Source: UBA11865 sp035686605 (GTDB lineage Bacteria; Chloroflexota; Anaerolineae; Promineifilales; Promineifilaceae). From it: DNA of 13,370 nt. Of this stretch, positions 6,857 to 13,370 are shown one piece after another. Made by a program: the position numbers and the translations under genes. Numbering within the stretch: the stretch's first letter is position 1; the number at the start of each line of letters is the position of its first letter. The DNA is taken from contig DASRZI010000081.1 in the NCBI GenBank assembly GCA_035686605.1, positions 1-13,370 of the forward strand. The letters run 5' to 3'. The notes below the pieces were generated by a model, which saw only the letters and a list, made by a program, of their open reading frames with translations, had not been told where the DNA came from and did no database searches.

Positions 6857-8260
6857 TTGACGAAGATTCTGACACTTACCTGGCTCCTGCTCCTATCGTT
6901 GCTCCTGCTGAGCTGCGGTTCGGACGATACGGTCGAAGAGAGCCTTATTACGCCGGCAGCACCTACTCTCAAGACGATAGAACCATCTCCTACGGCTGAG
7001 ATCCCGACAGAAGCCCCGCAAGCAAACATCGTAAATCTGCCGCTATCTCAACAAGACAGCTCAACCCCTTTTGCGCTGCCATCAGCAACAGCGGAGCCGC
7101 TGCCAACATTGACCACCACCCCCCAACCGGTCCAGGCGGAGACAACGCCAACTCAGAACCCTGAGCCCATCGAACCGACCAGCACCCCTACTCCCAGCTA
7201 TCCTGTGTACCAGGGTGCTCCTATCGACAGAGATAGTGTTGGCCTGCAGATTCACCTGCACCGCGAGGATCTGGATTCGCTGATGGCCCATCTGACCACG
7301 TTAGATGTGGGTTGGGTAAAGGTTCAAGTGTCGTGGAAAATCTACCAGCCAGCCCCAGGTCGCTTCGACGACGACCGGTTCGGAGAATTAGACCGGCTGA
7401 TCGCGGCCGCTGCAGACGAAAATATCAAGGTCCTTTTGGGAGTCGCCAAGGCGCCAGAATGGAGCAGGCCAACCACAGAGTTAGACGGCCCTCCGGCCGA
7501 TTTTTCCCATTTCGAGTCCTTCATGAATATCCTGGCTTCGCGATATCAAGGCCGGGTAGCGGCCTACGAGCTCTGGAATGAGTCGAATCTCCAGAGAGAA
7601 TGGAACGGGTATCCACTTAATGCGGCCGATCTTGTCGCCTTGATAAGTGCGGGCGCGAGAGGGGTTACGGCAGCCGATCCGAATGCGCTGCTGGTCAGCG
7701 GCGCCCCTGCGCCGACGGGCATCAACGACGGCCTCACCGCCATAGACGACCGCGTATACTTGCAGCAGATGCTCGATGCCGGCATTACTCGGGTCGTCGA
7801 TGCGATTGGCATACACCCATATGGCTGGGCAAATCCTCCGGACAGCAGCTACGCGAATCCCGACCCGGCCATACCAAGTCACAACAACCATCCCAGTTTT
7901 TTCTTCCTAGATACCCTGACCGACTACCGGGCCATCTTAGACCAGCGAGGATATTCAGAAGTGCCCTTGTGGGTTACAGAGTTTGGTTGGGGTACGTTTG
8001 ATGGACTCGATGCCTCTCCTCCAGATGAAGTGGCCTTCATGGCCAATGTCGACGAGACACAGCAGGCGCTGTACACGCTACGAAGCTATGATATGGCCAG
8101 CCAATGGACTGGAATCGGCCCGCTCTTTTTATGGAATCTGAATTTTGGGCCTCGCCTCGGTTCCGCTTATGCCGAGTCGGGCTTTAGCTTGCTCAGACAC
8201 GATGGGTCAGCCCGGCCTGCCTACCTAGCTCTGACGACTATCACAAAGACCGCAGAGTAA
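6857..8260 (+). CDS. clan GH-A glycoside hydrolase-like lipoprotein (GH39/GH5-like, PslG-related fold)
   Basis: This 467-residue protein begins with a lipoprotein signal peptide (MTKILTL, a Leu-rich core, lipobox LLSC with Cys20), so it is probably anchored to the outer face of the membrane. A Thr/Pro/Glu-rich stalk runs to about residue 118. The rest resembles a TIM-barrel glycosidase of clan GH-A: WVKVQVSW (153-160), YELWNESN (237-244) with probable acid/base Glu242, IGIHPYGW (317-324) and LWVTEFGW (371-378) with probable nucleophile Glu375. It would cleave an extracellular polysaccharide, but the substrate cannot be read from sequence. The start is a TTG: no ATG or GTG lies in frame upstream near the signal peptide, and starting there gives a textbook signal. 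It ends 22 bp from the convergent glpD-like gene. An inactive relative is unlikely because both catalytic glutamates are present. Confidence 0.88.
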   Translation: MTKILTLTWLLLLSLLLLSCGSDDTVEESLITPAAPTLKTIEPSPTAEIPTEAPQANIVNLPLSQQDSSTPFALPSATAEPLPTLTTTPQPVQAETTPTQNPEPIEPTSTPTPSYPVYQGAPIDRDSVGLQIHLHREDLDSLMAHLTTLDVGWVKVQVSWKIYQPAPGRFDDDRFGELDRLIAAAADENIKVLLGVAKAPEWSRPTTELDGPPADFSHFESFMNILASRYQGRVAAYELWNESNLQREWNGYPLNAADLVALISAGARGVTAADPNALLVSGAPAPTGINDGLTAIDDRVYLQQMLDAGITRVVDAIGIHPYGWANPPDSSYANPDPAIPSHNNHPSFFFLDTLTDYRAILDQRGYSEVPLWVTEFGWGTFDGLDASPPDEVAFMANVDETQQALYTLRSYDMASQWTGIGPLFLWNLNFGPRLGSAYAESGFSLLRHDGSARPAYLALTTITKTAE

Positions 8261-8282
8261 TAAGGGGTGTGAAGCTGGATTC

Positions 8283-9878
8283 TCAGTACTCTGGCGGAAG
8301 GAAAAAGACGTCACTCCATAAGCTGCAATACTCTTGAAGCTCGCGCTCCCAACGTTCATCATTCCAGCCTAGCTCCCCTTGAGTGATAGCCCGAATGCGA
8401 TCCATCCAAGGCAGCCCACCTTGAGGGAGAAGTAATCCGATTCGCACTCGCCTCAACAACAGGTCTTCAAGGTGAACAATGCCCTCGCATCTAGCCGCCC
8501 AGCGCAATTCGGCCCACAGCGATCGGCAGTTGTGGGCATCATCTACATGGGTGAGTTCACCTGGGAGCGCCGAGTCGATGAACGTAAGCGCTTCAGCCCC
8601 ATACCGGCCCGCCAGACGGGCCCTATCCACTGGTTCTAGTTGGATTGATCCCGAGATCACCCCAGGTTCATCTAGAACCCGCGGGCTGTCGAACTTTGGT
8701 CGGCCTGGAAGATATCTACGGATCGAGCGCAACGCATGCCGGGCCATGACCCGGAAGGTGGTGAGCTTTCCACCGGAAACTGTTAAAAGTCCTTTCTCGA
8801 ACCAAATGATATGTTCCCGTGACTCCTTCGAAGGACTATTTTCCCCTGTACCAACCACGGAGCGGATCCCGCTAAAGGTCGCTTGAACATCTTCTTGAGC
8901 CAGGTGCAGCGAGGGAAAGGCGTAAGCAGCTCCGACGAGTAAATAGTCCAACTCCGCCGCGCTGATAGATGGCTCTAAGTTTGGATGGGCTGTATGTTCG
9001 ACATCTGTGGTGCCAAAGAGAGTGACGCCCTCCCAGGGTAGGGCGAAAACCGGTCTCTGGTCAACGGGATGGGAGAAGCTAATCGCCCGGTTTATTGGGA
9101 AGCGGTCGCTGTTGAAAAGCAGGTGACTTCCCTTGAGAAAACGCAGGCGATTATCAGATCCGATTTGCTGGCGGAATACATCGGCGGAGGCGCCGGCGGC
9201 GTTGACCACAATGCCGGATTGTATTTCCGTGGTCCGTCCATATCCTTCAGGAGCTAAATCTCGCAAGGCAACGCCGCGCACCCGTCCATCGCGACTGATC
9301 AATAGATTCTCTACCTGGGCATAGTTTAGGGCCGTACCACCAGCACTTACTCCTTCGTATATCACCCGGAGGACCAGCCGGGCGTCGTCAGTCTGGGCGT
9401 CAAAGTAGCGGTACCCGCCTTGCAGTCCTTCTGACGCGAGGTTGGGAGCGAGCTTCAGGGCGCCGGCGGCATCGTAATATTTGTGCCCCCAGCGCATGCC
9501 CAATATGTCATATACGGCAAGGCCTAGGCCGAGTGCCCAGCGTGGCGTCCTATCGCCTTCGTAATTGGCAAATAGAAATCCCAGGGGAGTCACCAGCCCC
9601 CTACCTTCACGGAGGAGGCGCTCCCGTTCATGGACAGAAGAGACAGTCGTTCTAAGTTGGCCGTTTCGCAGATAGCGTAATCCGCCGTGAACTAACTTCG
9701 AAGAACGACTTGAAGTGCCGGAAGCGAAGTCACCCTTATCAAGAAGTAAAACCCGGAGACCAGCTTTTGCCGCTTCGTTCAGGATGCCAGCACCGGTTAT
9801 GCCGCCTCCAACGACGACGATATCCCACTGCTTGTCCATGCTAGACCAGATGCGATCGCGCCAGCCCGGAGCCCACAT
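8283..9878 (-). CDS. glpD: FAD-dependent glycerol-3-phosphate dehydrogenase (GlpD/GlpA-type)
   Basis: This enzyme family oxidises sn-glycerol 3-phosphate to dihydroxyacetone phosphate and passes electrons via FAD to quinone, or to oxygen in oxidase forms, at the inner face of the membrane. With the start used here (531 residues), the FAD dinucleotide-binding GGGITGAG lies at about 24-31. FASGTSSRSSKLVHGGLRYL, a strong family signature, follows at about 51-70. A C-terminal GlpO-type cap holds the conserved region around ARCEGIVHLEDLLLRRVRIG. The frame is also open to an ATG at 9911, which would overlap the upstream gene by 29 bp; an ATG at 9839 is shorter still. I chose 9878 because WRDRIWSSMDKQWDIVVVGG looks like family N-termini and the ATG then follows the upstream stop by 4 nt, suggesting translational coupling. 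It is the second gene of the operon with the AGPS-like gene. Confidence 0.93.
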   Translation of the reverse strand: MWAPGWRDRIWSSMDKQWDIVVVGGGITGAGILNEAAKAGLRVLLLDKGDFASGTSSRSSKLVHGGLRYLRNGQLRTTVSSVHERERLLREGRGLVTPLGFLFANYEGDRTPRWALGLGLAVYDILGMRWGHKYYDAAGALKLAPNLASEGLQGGYRYFDAQTDDARLVLRVIYEGVSAGGTALNYAQVENLLISRDGRVRGVALRDLAPEGYGRTTEIQSGIVVNAAGASADVFRQQIGSDNRLRFLKGSHLLFNSDRFPINRAISFSHPVDQRPVFALPWEGVTLFGTTDVEHTAHPNLEPSISAAELDYLLVGAAYAFPSLHLAQEDVQATFSGIRSVVGTGENSPSKESREHIIWFEKGLLTVSGGKLTTFRVMARHALRSIRRYLPGRPKFDSPRVLDEPGVISGSIQLEPVDRARLAGRYGAEALTFIDSALPGELTHVDDAHNCRSLWAELRWAARCEGIVHLEDLLLRRVRIGLLLPQGGLPWMDRIRAITQGELGWNDERWERELQEYCSLWSDVFFLPPEY

Positions 9879-9882
9879 TTTT

Positions 9883-11502
9883 CTATGTGACAATGATATT
9901 TTCCGAGTCATCTGGTAGAAGCTTGCCGGGATTCATAATCTGGTCGGGATCGGCGTATCGCTGGATACGCTTGAGCATTTCCAGCCCGACGAGTCCCTTT
10001 TCTTTTGCCATGTAAGGGAGGTGATCAAGGCCGACTCCATGTTGGTGGCTGATAGTGCCCTGGTGATCGACGATGGCCTCGCTGGCTTCTCTCTTCATAT
10101 ACCGCCAACTCTCCAAGGTTTCATCCGGATCGACGGACCGTGGAAAGAGAAAGGTGATATAGATGCTCGCGCCGTCGCCATAGACATGTGAGATATGGGA
10201 GAATACCAACACCTTTTGACCGTCTTTTTCTTCTGGACTAGAAAGAGCTTCGATAATCGCTGATCTGGTCCGGTTGACTCTAGACCAGGGCATGGCCGTT
10301 TCCAGCGTGTCAATCGCATAGCCAAGATCCCACAAGGTGTTGCGCAGATATGGGGTAAGGAATCTGCCCTTCTGCCAAGTCGAGCCGATGGTTCTACCGG
10401 TATATAGTCCACCATTGCGGCGAATGACTGAGATGGTTCTTCTCAGGACCGCTGATGAGAACTCAGATTCTCCGGTGATGCCGAACATCATTAAGCATCG
10501 TCCAGGGCCATACCTTAGAAGCCTCAGTCCTCTGTCAGCCCAGGTCATCACCCGTTCGCGACCAGCCAAGGCAAGAGTGGTTTCTGTTTCAACCGGATCG
10601 CTCAATCTAATCATCGAGACAGGTACCTTCGCCTGGGCTAAGTATTTCACGGCCTTCAGGCCGCTGTTCCAGTCGCGGAAAAATGCCCCATAGAAAGACT
10701 CCACCTGCGGAAGAGGCCGGATCCTGACGACCACATCCGTGATTATCCCCAATCGTCCTTCCGAACCTAAGACGACATGCCGCAGATCAGGTCCGGCCGC
10801 GCTGGCTGGCGTCGGTGGGATATCGAGGGATCCAGATGGCATTTCCAGGTGTGCGCCGGCAACTAGCTCCTCGATGCGACCGTAGTAATAAGATTGCTGC
10901 CCGCTCGAACGAGTGGCGACCCATCCGCCAAGGGTCGAGTACTCAAAAGACTGGGGGAAGTGTCCCAAAAGATAGCCATGTTCGGCAAGTTCTCTTTCAA
11001 GTTCAGGCCCGGTGATCCCTGCACCAATCCTAGCCAGGAGGCTCTCTTCATCTAGATCCAGAAGTCCATTGAACTGCTGCATATCCAGAGTCACTACGGG
11101 ACGGTCGCCCGGCAGGGGATTTACATGACCGACGACGCTCGTTCCCCCGCCATACGGGATAATCACCGCCCCCCAGGCCTTTGCTTTCTCGAACAAGTCT
11201 CTGACTTCATAATTGCTCGATGGATAAACGACGCCGTCGGTAAAACAGTCGATCCGCCCGGAACGCAGGGCTATCCAGTCTGGTAGACTCTGACCGCGCG
11301 AATGTTGTAGTCGTACAACAGGATCGGTTATCAGCCAGGGGTGCTTGGGCAGGCGTGTCTGAGGAACTGCGGCGATCACATCTTCCAATGAAGCATCTGG
11401 TATAGTGGTTCCGTCACCCAGCCGCTCTCGAAGATAAGTGATGGCTGATTCGCCCAAAGGATAGATCGTTGCCTCTTTCCCCCATCCGTTCCAACGTTTC
11501 AT
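9883..11502 (-). CDS. FAD-binding oxidoreductase of the alkyl-DHAP synthase (AGPS)-like / VAO family
   Basis: This 539-residue protein has the vanillyl-alcohol-oxidase/PCMH FAD-binding fold: PYGGGTSVVG at 116-125 binds the pyrophosphate, GGWVATRSSGQQS lies at 192-204 and GSEGRLGIIT at 246-255. The C-terminal half resembles alkyldihydroxyacetone-phosphate synthase: ETAMPWSRV (401-409), SHVYGDGASIY (438-448), GTISHQHGVG (482-491) and NPGKLL at the end. AGPS exchanges the acyl chain of acyl-DHAP for a fatty alcohol, making ether-lipid precursors. Eukaryotic AGPS has three consecutive histidines where this has HQH (486-488), so activity on acyl-DHAP is uncertain. Many bacterial relatives remain uncharacterised and could oxidise other 2-hydroxy acids or phosphorylated substrates. 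The start MKRWNGWG fits relatives I recall, with a weak AGGG upstream. It is the first gene of the operon with the glpD-like gene. Confidence 0.88.
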   Translation of the reverse strand: MKRWNGWGKEATIYPLGESAITYLRERLGDGTTIPDASLEDVIAAVPQTRLPKHPWLITDPVVRLQHSRGQSLPDWIALRSGRIDCFTDGVVYPSSNYEVRDLFEKAKAWGAVIIPYGGGTSVVGHVNPLPGDRPVVTLDMQQFNGLLDLDEESLLARIGAGITGPELERELAEHGYLLGHFPQSFEYSTLGGWVATRSSGQQSYYYGRIEELVAGAHLEMPSGSLDIPPTPASAAGPDLRHVVLGSEGRLGIITDVVVRIRPLPQVESFYGAFFRDWNSGLKAVKYLAQAKVPVSMIRLSDPVETETTLALAGRERVMTWADRGLRLLRYGPGRCLMMFGITGESEFSSAVLRRTISVIRRNGGLYTGRTIGSTWQKGRFLTPYLRNTLWDLGYAIDTLETAMPWSRVNRTRSAIIEALSSPEEKDGQKVLVFSHISHVYGDGASIYITFLFPRSVDPDETLESWRYMKREASEAIVDHQGTISHQHGVGLDHLPYMAKEKGLVGLEMLKRIQRYADPDQIMNPGKLLPDDSENIIVT

Positions 11503-11628
11503 CGAGGCCGCCCTTGTGACCGATCAGTGTGTCGTTTAGGCCATCTAGCCCTAATTTCGAGCCCTTTCAACTGAGTTCTTGACTCCATACAAACGCCCAG
11601 CCAATCATGGGAATGAACTATCAAATAC

Positions 11629-11658
11629 AGTATATCAGAACAAAATTCTGGCTGTCTA
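11629..11658 (-). promoter_or_regulatory. candidate promoter of the AGPS-like/glpD operon with an inverted repeat in its spacer
   Basis: On the minus strand TAGACA (11653-11658, five of six) and TATACT (11629-11634, five of six) are 18 bp apart. Within the spacer CAGAA-caaaa-TTCTG (11636-11650) forms a small inverted repeat where a regulator could sit. The leader to the ATG at 11502 would be about 120 nt. Confidence 0.4.
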
Positions 11659-11746
11659 TGGTTTTGCCTTCGACTCCTAGCGCCAGCAACGGGCCTGACA
11701 AAGGACGCCACGAGCAAACCGATCTGCGGACAGGTTGAAAATCAGT

Positions 11747-11775
11747 TTGAAAGCAGTAACTTTTACGGTTAAACT
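11747..11775 (+). promoter_or_regulatory. candidate promoter of the M24 peptidase gene
   Basis: TTGAAA (11747-11752) and TAAACT (11770-11775) are separated by 17 bp. A second TTGAAA at 11735-11740 offers an alternative. The match is moderate, and the position about 30-60 bp before the start codon is sensible. Confidence 0.3.
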
Positions 11776-11808
11776 GCGGCATTATGTTTTCACATGTAGG
11801 AGTAAATG

Positions 11809-13077
11809 ATGAGTACAAAGTCTGACAATCCAGAAATGTACCGGAAAAGACGTCAAAAACTTGCGGAGCAGATCGATGAAGGAATCGCTCTCATCAATTC
11901 CGCTGGGGTTGCTCCTGACCCAAACCTATTTGACAAAAACCTTCGCTATCTGACCGGCCTCGATTCGAAGAAAGCAACGCTGCTCCTGGCGCCCAGGGGT
12001 GTCACGATCGATCGTTGGGAAACGAGGACGGGTCCTGAGGTCGGTAGGGGACGTAAGGTAAAAGAAGTGCTTTTTGTCGAGGAGCGCAGTGACCGTGAGA
12101 TCTTCATGGATGGTCAGGGATCGTCAGCCGACAGGATAAGAGAGCAATCTGGAGTCGAAGCGATAATCAATCTTACCAAAATGGATCAGATCGTCTCCAC
12201 GGCGCTGATGAAGGAAGATGTCATTTGGTTAAACACCCCAAATAACCCAGGACTTAGCGGACCAATGCCTGCCGAAATCGCTCTCATCAACCAGATGCGA
12301 GATCGATTCTACTGGTTGGATTATCGAAACATCGCACCCAAAATACATGACCAACGCTGGGTGAAGGAGCCTTATGAGATCGAATGCCTACGAAGGGCAT
12401 TTGCTTACCATACCGAGATCTTTGAGAAGGTAGTTCGGGCCCTGAAACCGGGTACGAACGAGGCTCTCGGGCAGGCAATTTTCGAGTACGAGGTGCGACA
12501 GAAGCCGGGCGAATTCACCTTCGGTCTCGATCTTTACGATGACGCCATCATTGTCGCCGCTGGCAAGAATAGTTCTATCGCCCACTATATGGACAATGAC
12601 CAAGAGATCAGCGATGGGGATCTGGTGCTTATTGACAGCGGAGTAGCATGTGATGGCTATTACTCAGATATCTCAGTCACTTTTCCGGCCAATGGCCAGT
12701 TCACACCCAGGCAGCGGGAGCTATACTCGATTGTTCTCGAAGCACAGAATATAGCCATCGCGACGATGACTCCTGGCTCATCTCAGCTCGAGTCCCACAA
12801 AGCTGTTTATGATCATTTCAAGAAATATGGACTGGACCAATACAACTATGGAACTTGTGGGCATCCAGTAGGGCTAAACATCCACGATGCGACAGGCGAC
12901 CAAGATAAACCTTATGAGCCGGGTGTGGTGGTCGTGATCGAACCTTTCCTGGTCATCCCTGAGGAAGGGATAGGCATTCGAATCGAGAGCGGCGTTCTCG
13001 TTACCGACAATGGTCCCGAGCTGCTTCCCTGCCCAACGAGAGAGATCGAACAGTTGCAAGCGCTTTGTCAGGGATGA
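11809..13077 (+). CDS. pepP: M24 family metallopeptidase, aminopeptidase P (Xaa-Pro aminopeptidase) type
   Basis: This 422-residue cytosolic protein has the two-domain layout of aminopeptidase P: a creatinase-like N-terminal domain to about residue 175 (RYLTGLDSKKATLLL, VLFVEERSDREIFMDG) and a pita-bread catalytic domain. Counting from the ATG at 11809, all five dinuclear-metal ligands of the family are visible: Asp276 (LIDSG), Asp287 (YYSDISVTFP), His352 (CGHPVGLNIHD), Glu378 (VVVIEPFLVIP) and Glu393 (GIRIESGVL). The family removes N-terminal residues that precede proline. Two ATGs are adjacent. I chose the second because TAGGAG at 11797-11802 then has a 6-nt spacer rather than 3 nt; the one at 11806 would only add a Met. 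It appears to be a single gene with its own promoter. The gene symbol is by family and it could be another M24B Xaa-Pro peptidase. Confidence 0.93.
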   Translation: MSTKSDNPEMYRKRRQKLAEQIDEGIALINSAGVAPDPNLFDKNLRYLTGLDSKKATLLLAPRGVTIDRWETRTGPEVGRGRKVKEVLFVEERSDREIFMDGQGSSADRIREQSGVEAIINLTKMDQIVSTALMKEDVIWLNTPNNPGLSGPMPAEIALINQMRDRFYWLDYRNIAPKIHDQRWVKEPYEIECLRRAFAYHTEIFEKVVRALKPGTNEALGQAIFEYEVRQKPGEFTFGLDLYDDAIIVAAGKNSSIAHYMDNDQEISDGDLVLIDSGVACDGYYSDISVTFPANGQFTPRQRELYSIVLEAQNIAIATMTPGSSQLESHKAVYDHFKKYGLDQYNYGTCGHPVGLNIHDATGDQDKPYEPGVVVVIEPFLVIPEEGIGIRIESGVLVTDNGPELLPCPTREIEQLQALCQG

Positions 13078-13143
13078 ATGGTCGATCGGTTGGATTTGAG
13101 TGCCGGTAGTGATGGATCGGCTGATACCCTCATCTAGCTAATA

Positions 13144-13370
13144 TTATGAATTGAGGGCGAAGTTATAGGCCTTCTCGGCTGTCTCCGCCAGGTGATCCCA
13201 GCTGAAGTGCTCCTGCAAATGCTCGCGGGCCCCAGCCCCAAGGCGTTCTCGTAATGGCTTATCCCTTAGAAGGGTGACAATATCTGAGGCGATGCCGCTC
13301 GAGTCGCCGCTTTTACGCAGCAGACCCGTCTTGTTTTGAATGACGTACTCCGGCACTTGTCCCACTTGCT
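13144..13370 (-). CDS. glycosyltransferase (GT4-like), C-terminal end only
   Basis: Only the last 75 or so residues lie in the window; the frame remains open to the edge. QVGQVPEYVIQNKTGLLRKS resembles the donor-binding segment of GT-B, family 4 glycosyltransferases, where a Pro-Glu pair precedes a Gly-Leu-Leu turn after the nucleotide-sugar site. The following IVTLLRDKPLRERLGAGARE and FSWDHLAETAEKAY match the helical C-terminal tail of that family. Such enzymes transfer sugars from nucleotide donors to lipids, polysaccharides or small acceptors; the substrate cannot be told. It converges on the M24 gene with a 66-bp gap in which I see no terminator. An internal GTG near 13365 should not be taken as the start. 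Confidence 0.8.
   Translation of the reverse strand, partial: QVGQVPEYVIQNKTGLLRKSGDSSGIASDIVTLLRDKPLRERLGAGAREHLQEHFSWDHLAETAEKAYNFALNS

Larger units (their letters stand above)
11503..11805. other. divergent intergenic region between the AGPS-like operon and the M24 peptidase gene
   Basis: About 300 bp with no convincing gene. It holds one candidate promoter for each flanking transcription unit and, inside the minus-strand promoter spacer, a short CAGAA-TTCTG inverted repeat. Open frames here have no family resemblance and lack ribosome-binding sites. Confidence 0.5.

Noticed and set aside
8479..8886. 135-codon plus-strand ORF opposite the glpD-like gene
   Set aside because: It is a long antisense shadow of conserved GlpD sequence, with Ser/Arg/Pro-rich composition typical of antisense reading in coding DNA.
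11499..11818. Two overlapping minus-strand ORFs in the divergent intergenic region (65 and 72 codons)
   Set aside because: There is no signal peptide, domain or Shine-Dalgarno, and they run over the candidate promoters and the start of the M24 gene.
1..13370. CRISPR array, tRNA, rRNA, insertion sequence or attachment site
   Set aside because: I looked for regularly spaced repeats, cloverleaf-like segments, transposase motifs and terminal inverted repeats and saw none. The only repeats are the 14-bp tandem pair and the small dyads listed.

Overview
The window looks like a piece of a Chloroflexota chromosome (an Anaerolineae/Ardenticatenia-like lineage is my guess). The basis is family resemblance: HTH-NACHT-multi-TM and HTH-NB-ARC-TPR STAND proteins of a style common in that phylum, a Thr/Pro-stalked glycosidase lipoprotein, and a GlpD-like/AGPS-like FAD enzyme pair. 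GC content looks intermediate. I see no phage, transposase, CRISPR, tRNA or rRNA features.

Left part (about 1-5840), an accessory STAND (NLR-like) cluster. A sigma-region-4-like HTH plus NB-ARC ATPase protein (42-1472) is followed, after a 121-bp gap and in a different frame, by a TPR protein (1594-2793). Together they look like one classic HTH-NB-ARC-TPR protein split in two. A perfect 15-bp hairpin separates the TPR gene from a convergent, very small gene on the minus strand (2853-2996). That gene encodes a 47-residue pre-peptide with a strong Shine-Dalgarno, a signal peptide and a predicted 14-residue, two-cysteine mature product. Divergent from it is an 862-residue protein with an N-terminal XRE-like HTH, a NACHT ATPase and about eight C-terminal membrane segments (3252-5840). 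The intergenic region before that gene holds a good sigma70-type promoter overlapped by a CTTAAA/TTTAAG dyad.

Right part (5870-13370), mostly housekeeping or metabolic genes. These are a YigZ/IMPACT family protein (minus), a clan GH-A glycosidase lipoprotein (plus), a two-gene minus-strand operon (an AGPS-like FAD-binding oxidoreductase, then a GlpD-type glycerol-3-phosphate dehydrogenase), a complete M24 aminopeptidase P-type metallopeptidase (plus), and the C-terminal end of a GT4-type glycosyltransferase (minus) that runs off the window.

How they may work together: the two FAD enzymes share dihydroxyacetone-phosphate chemistry and could serve glycerol-phosphate or ether-lipid metabolism. 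The STAND pair and the small exported peptide are the best candidates for an undescribed sensing or defence system, but only the architecture is visible here. The link between the parts is inference.
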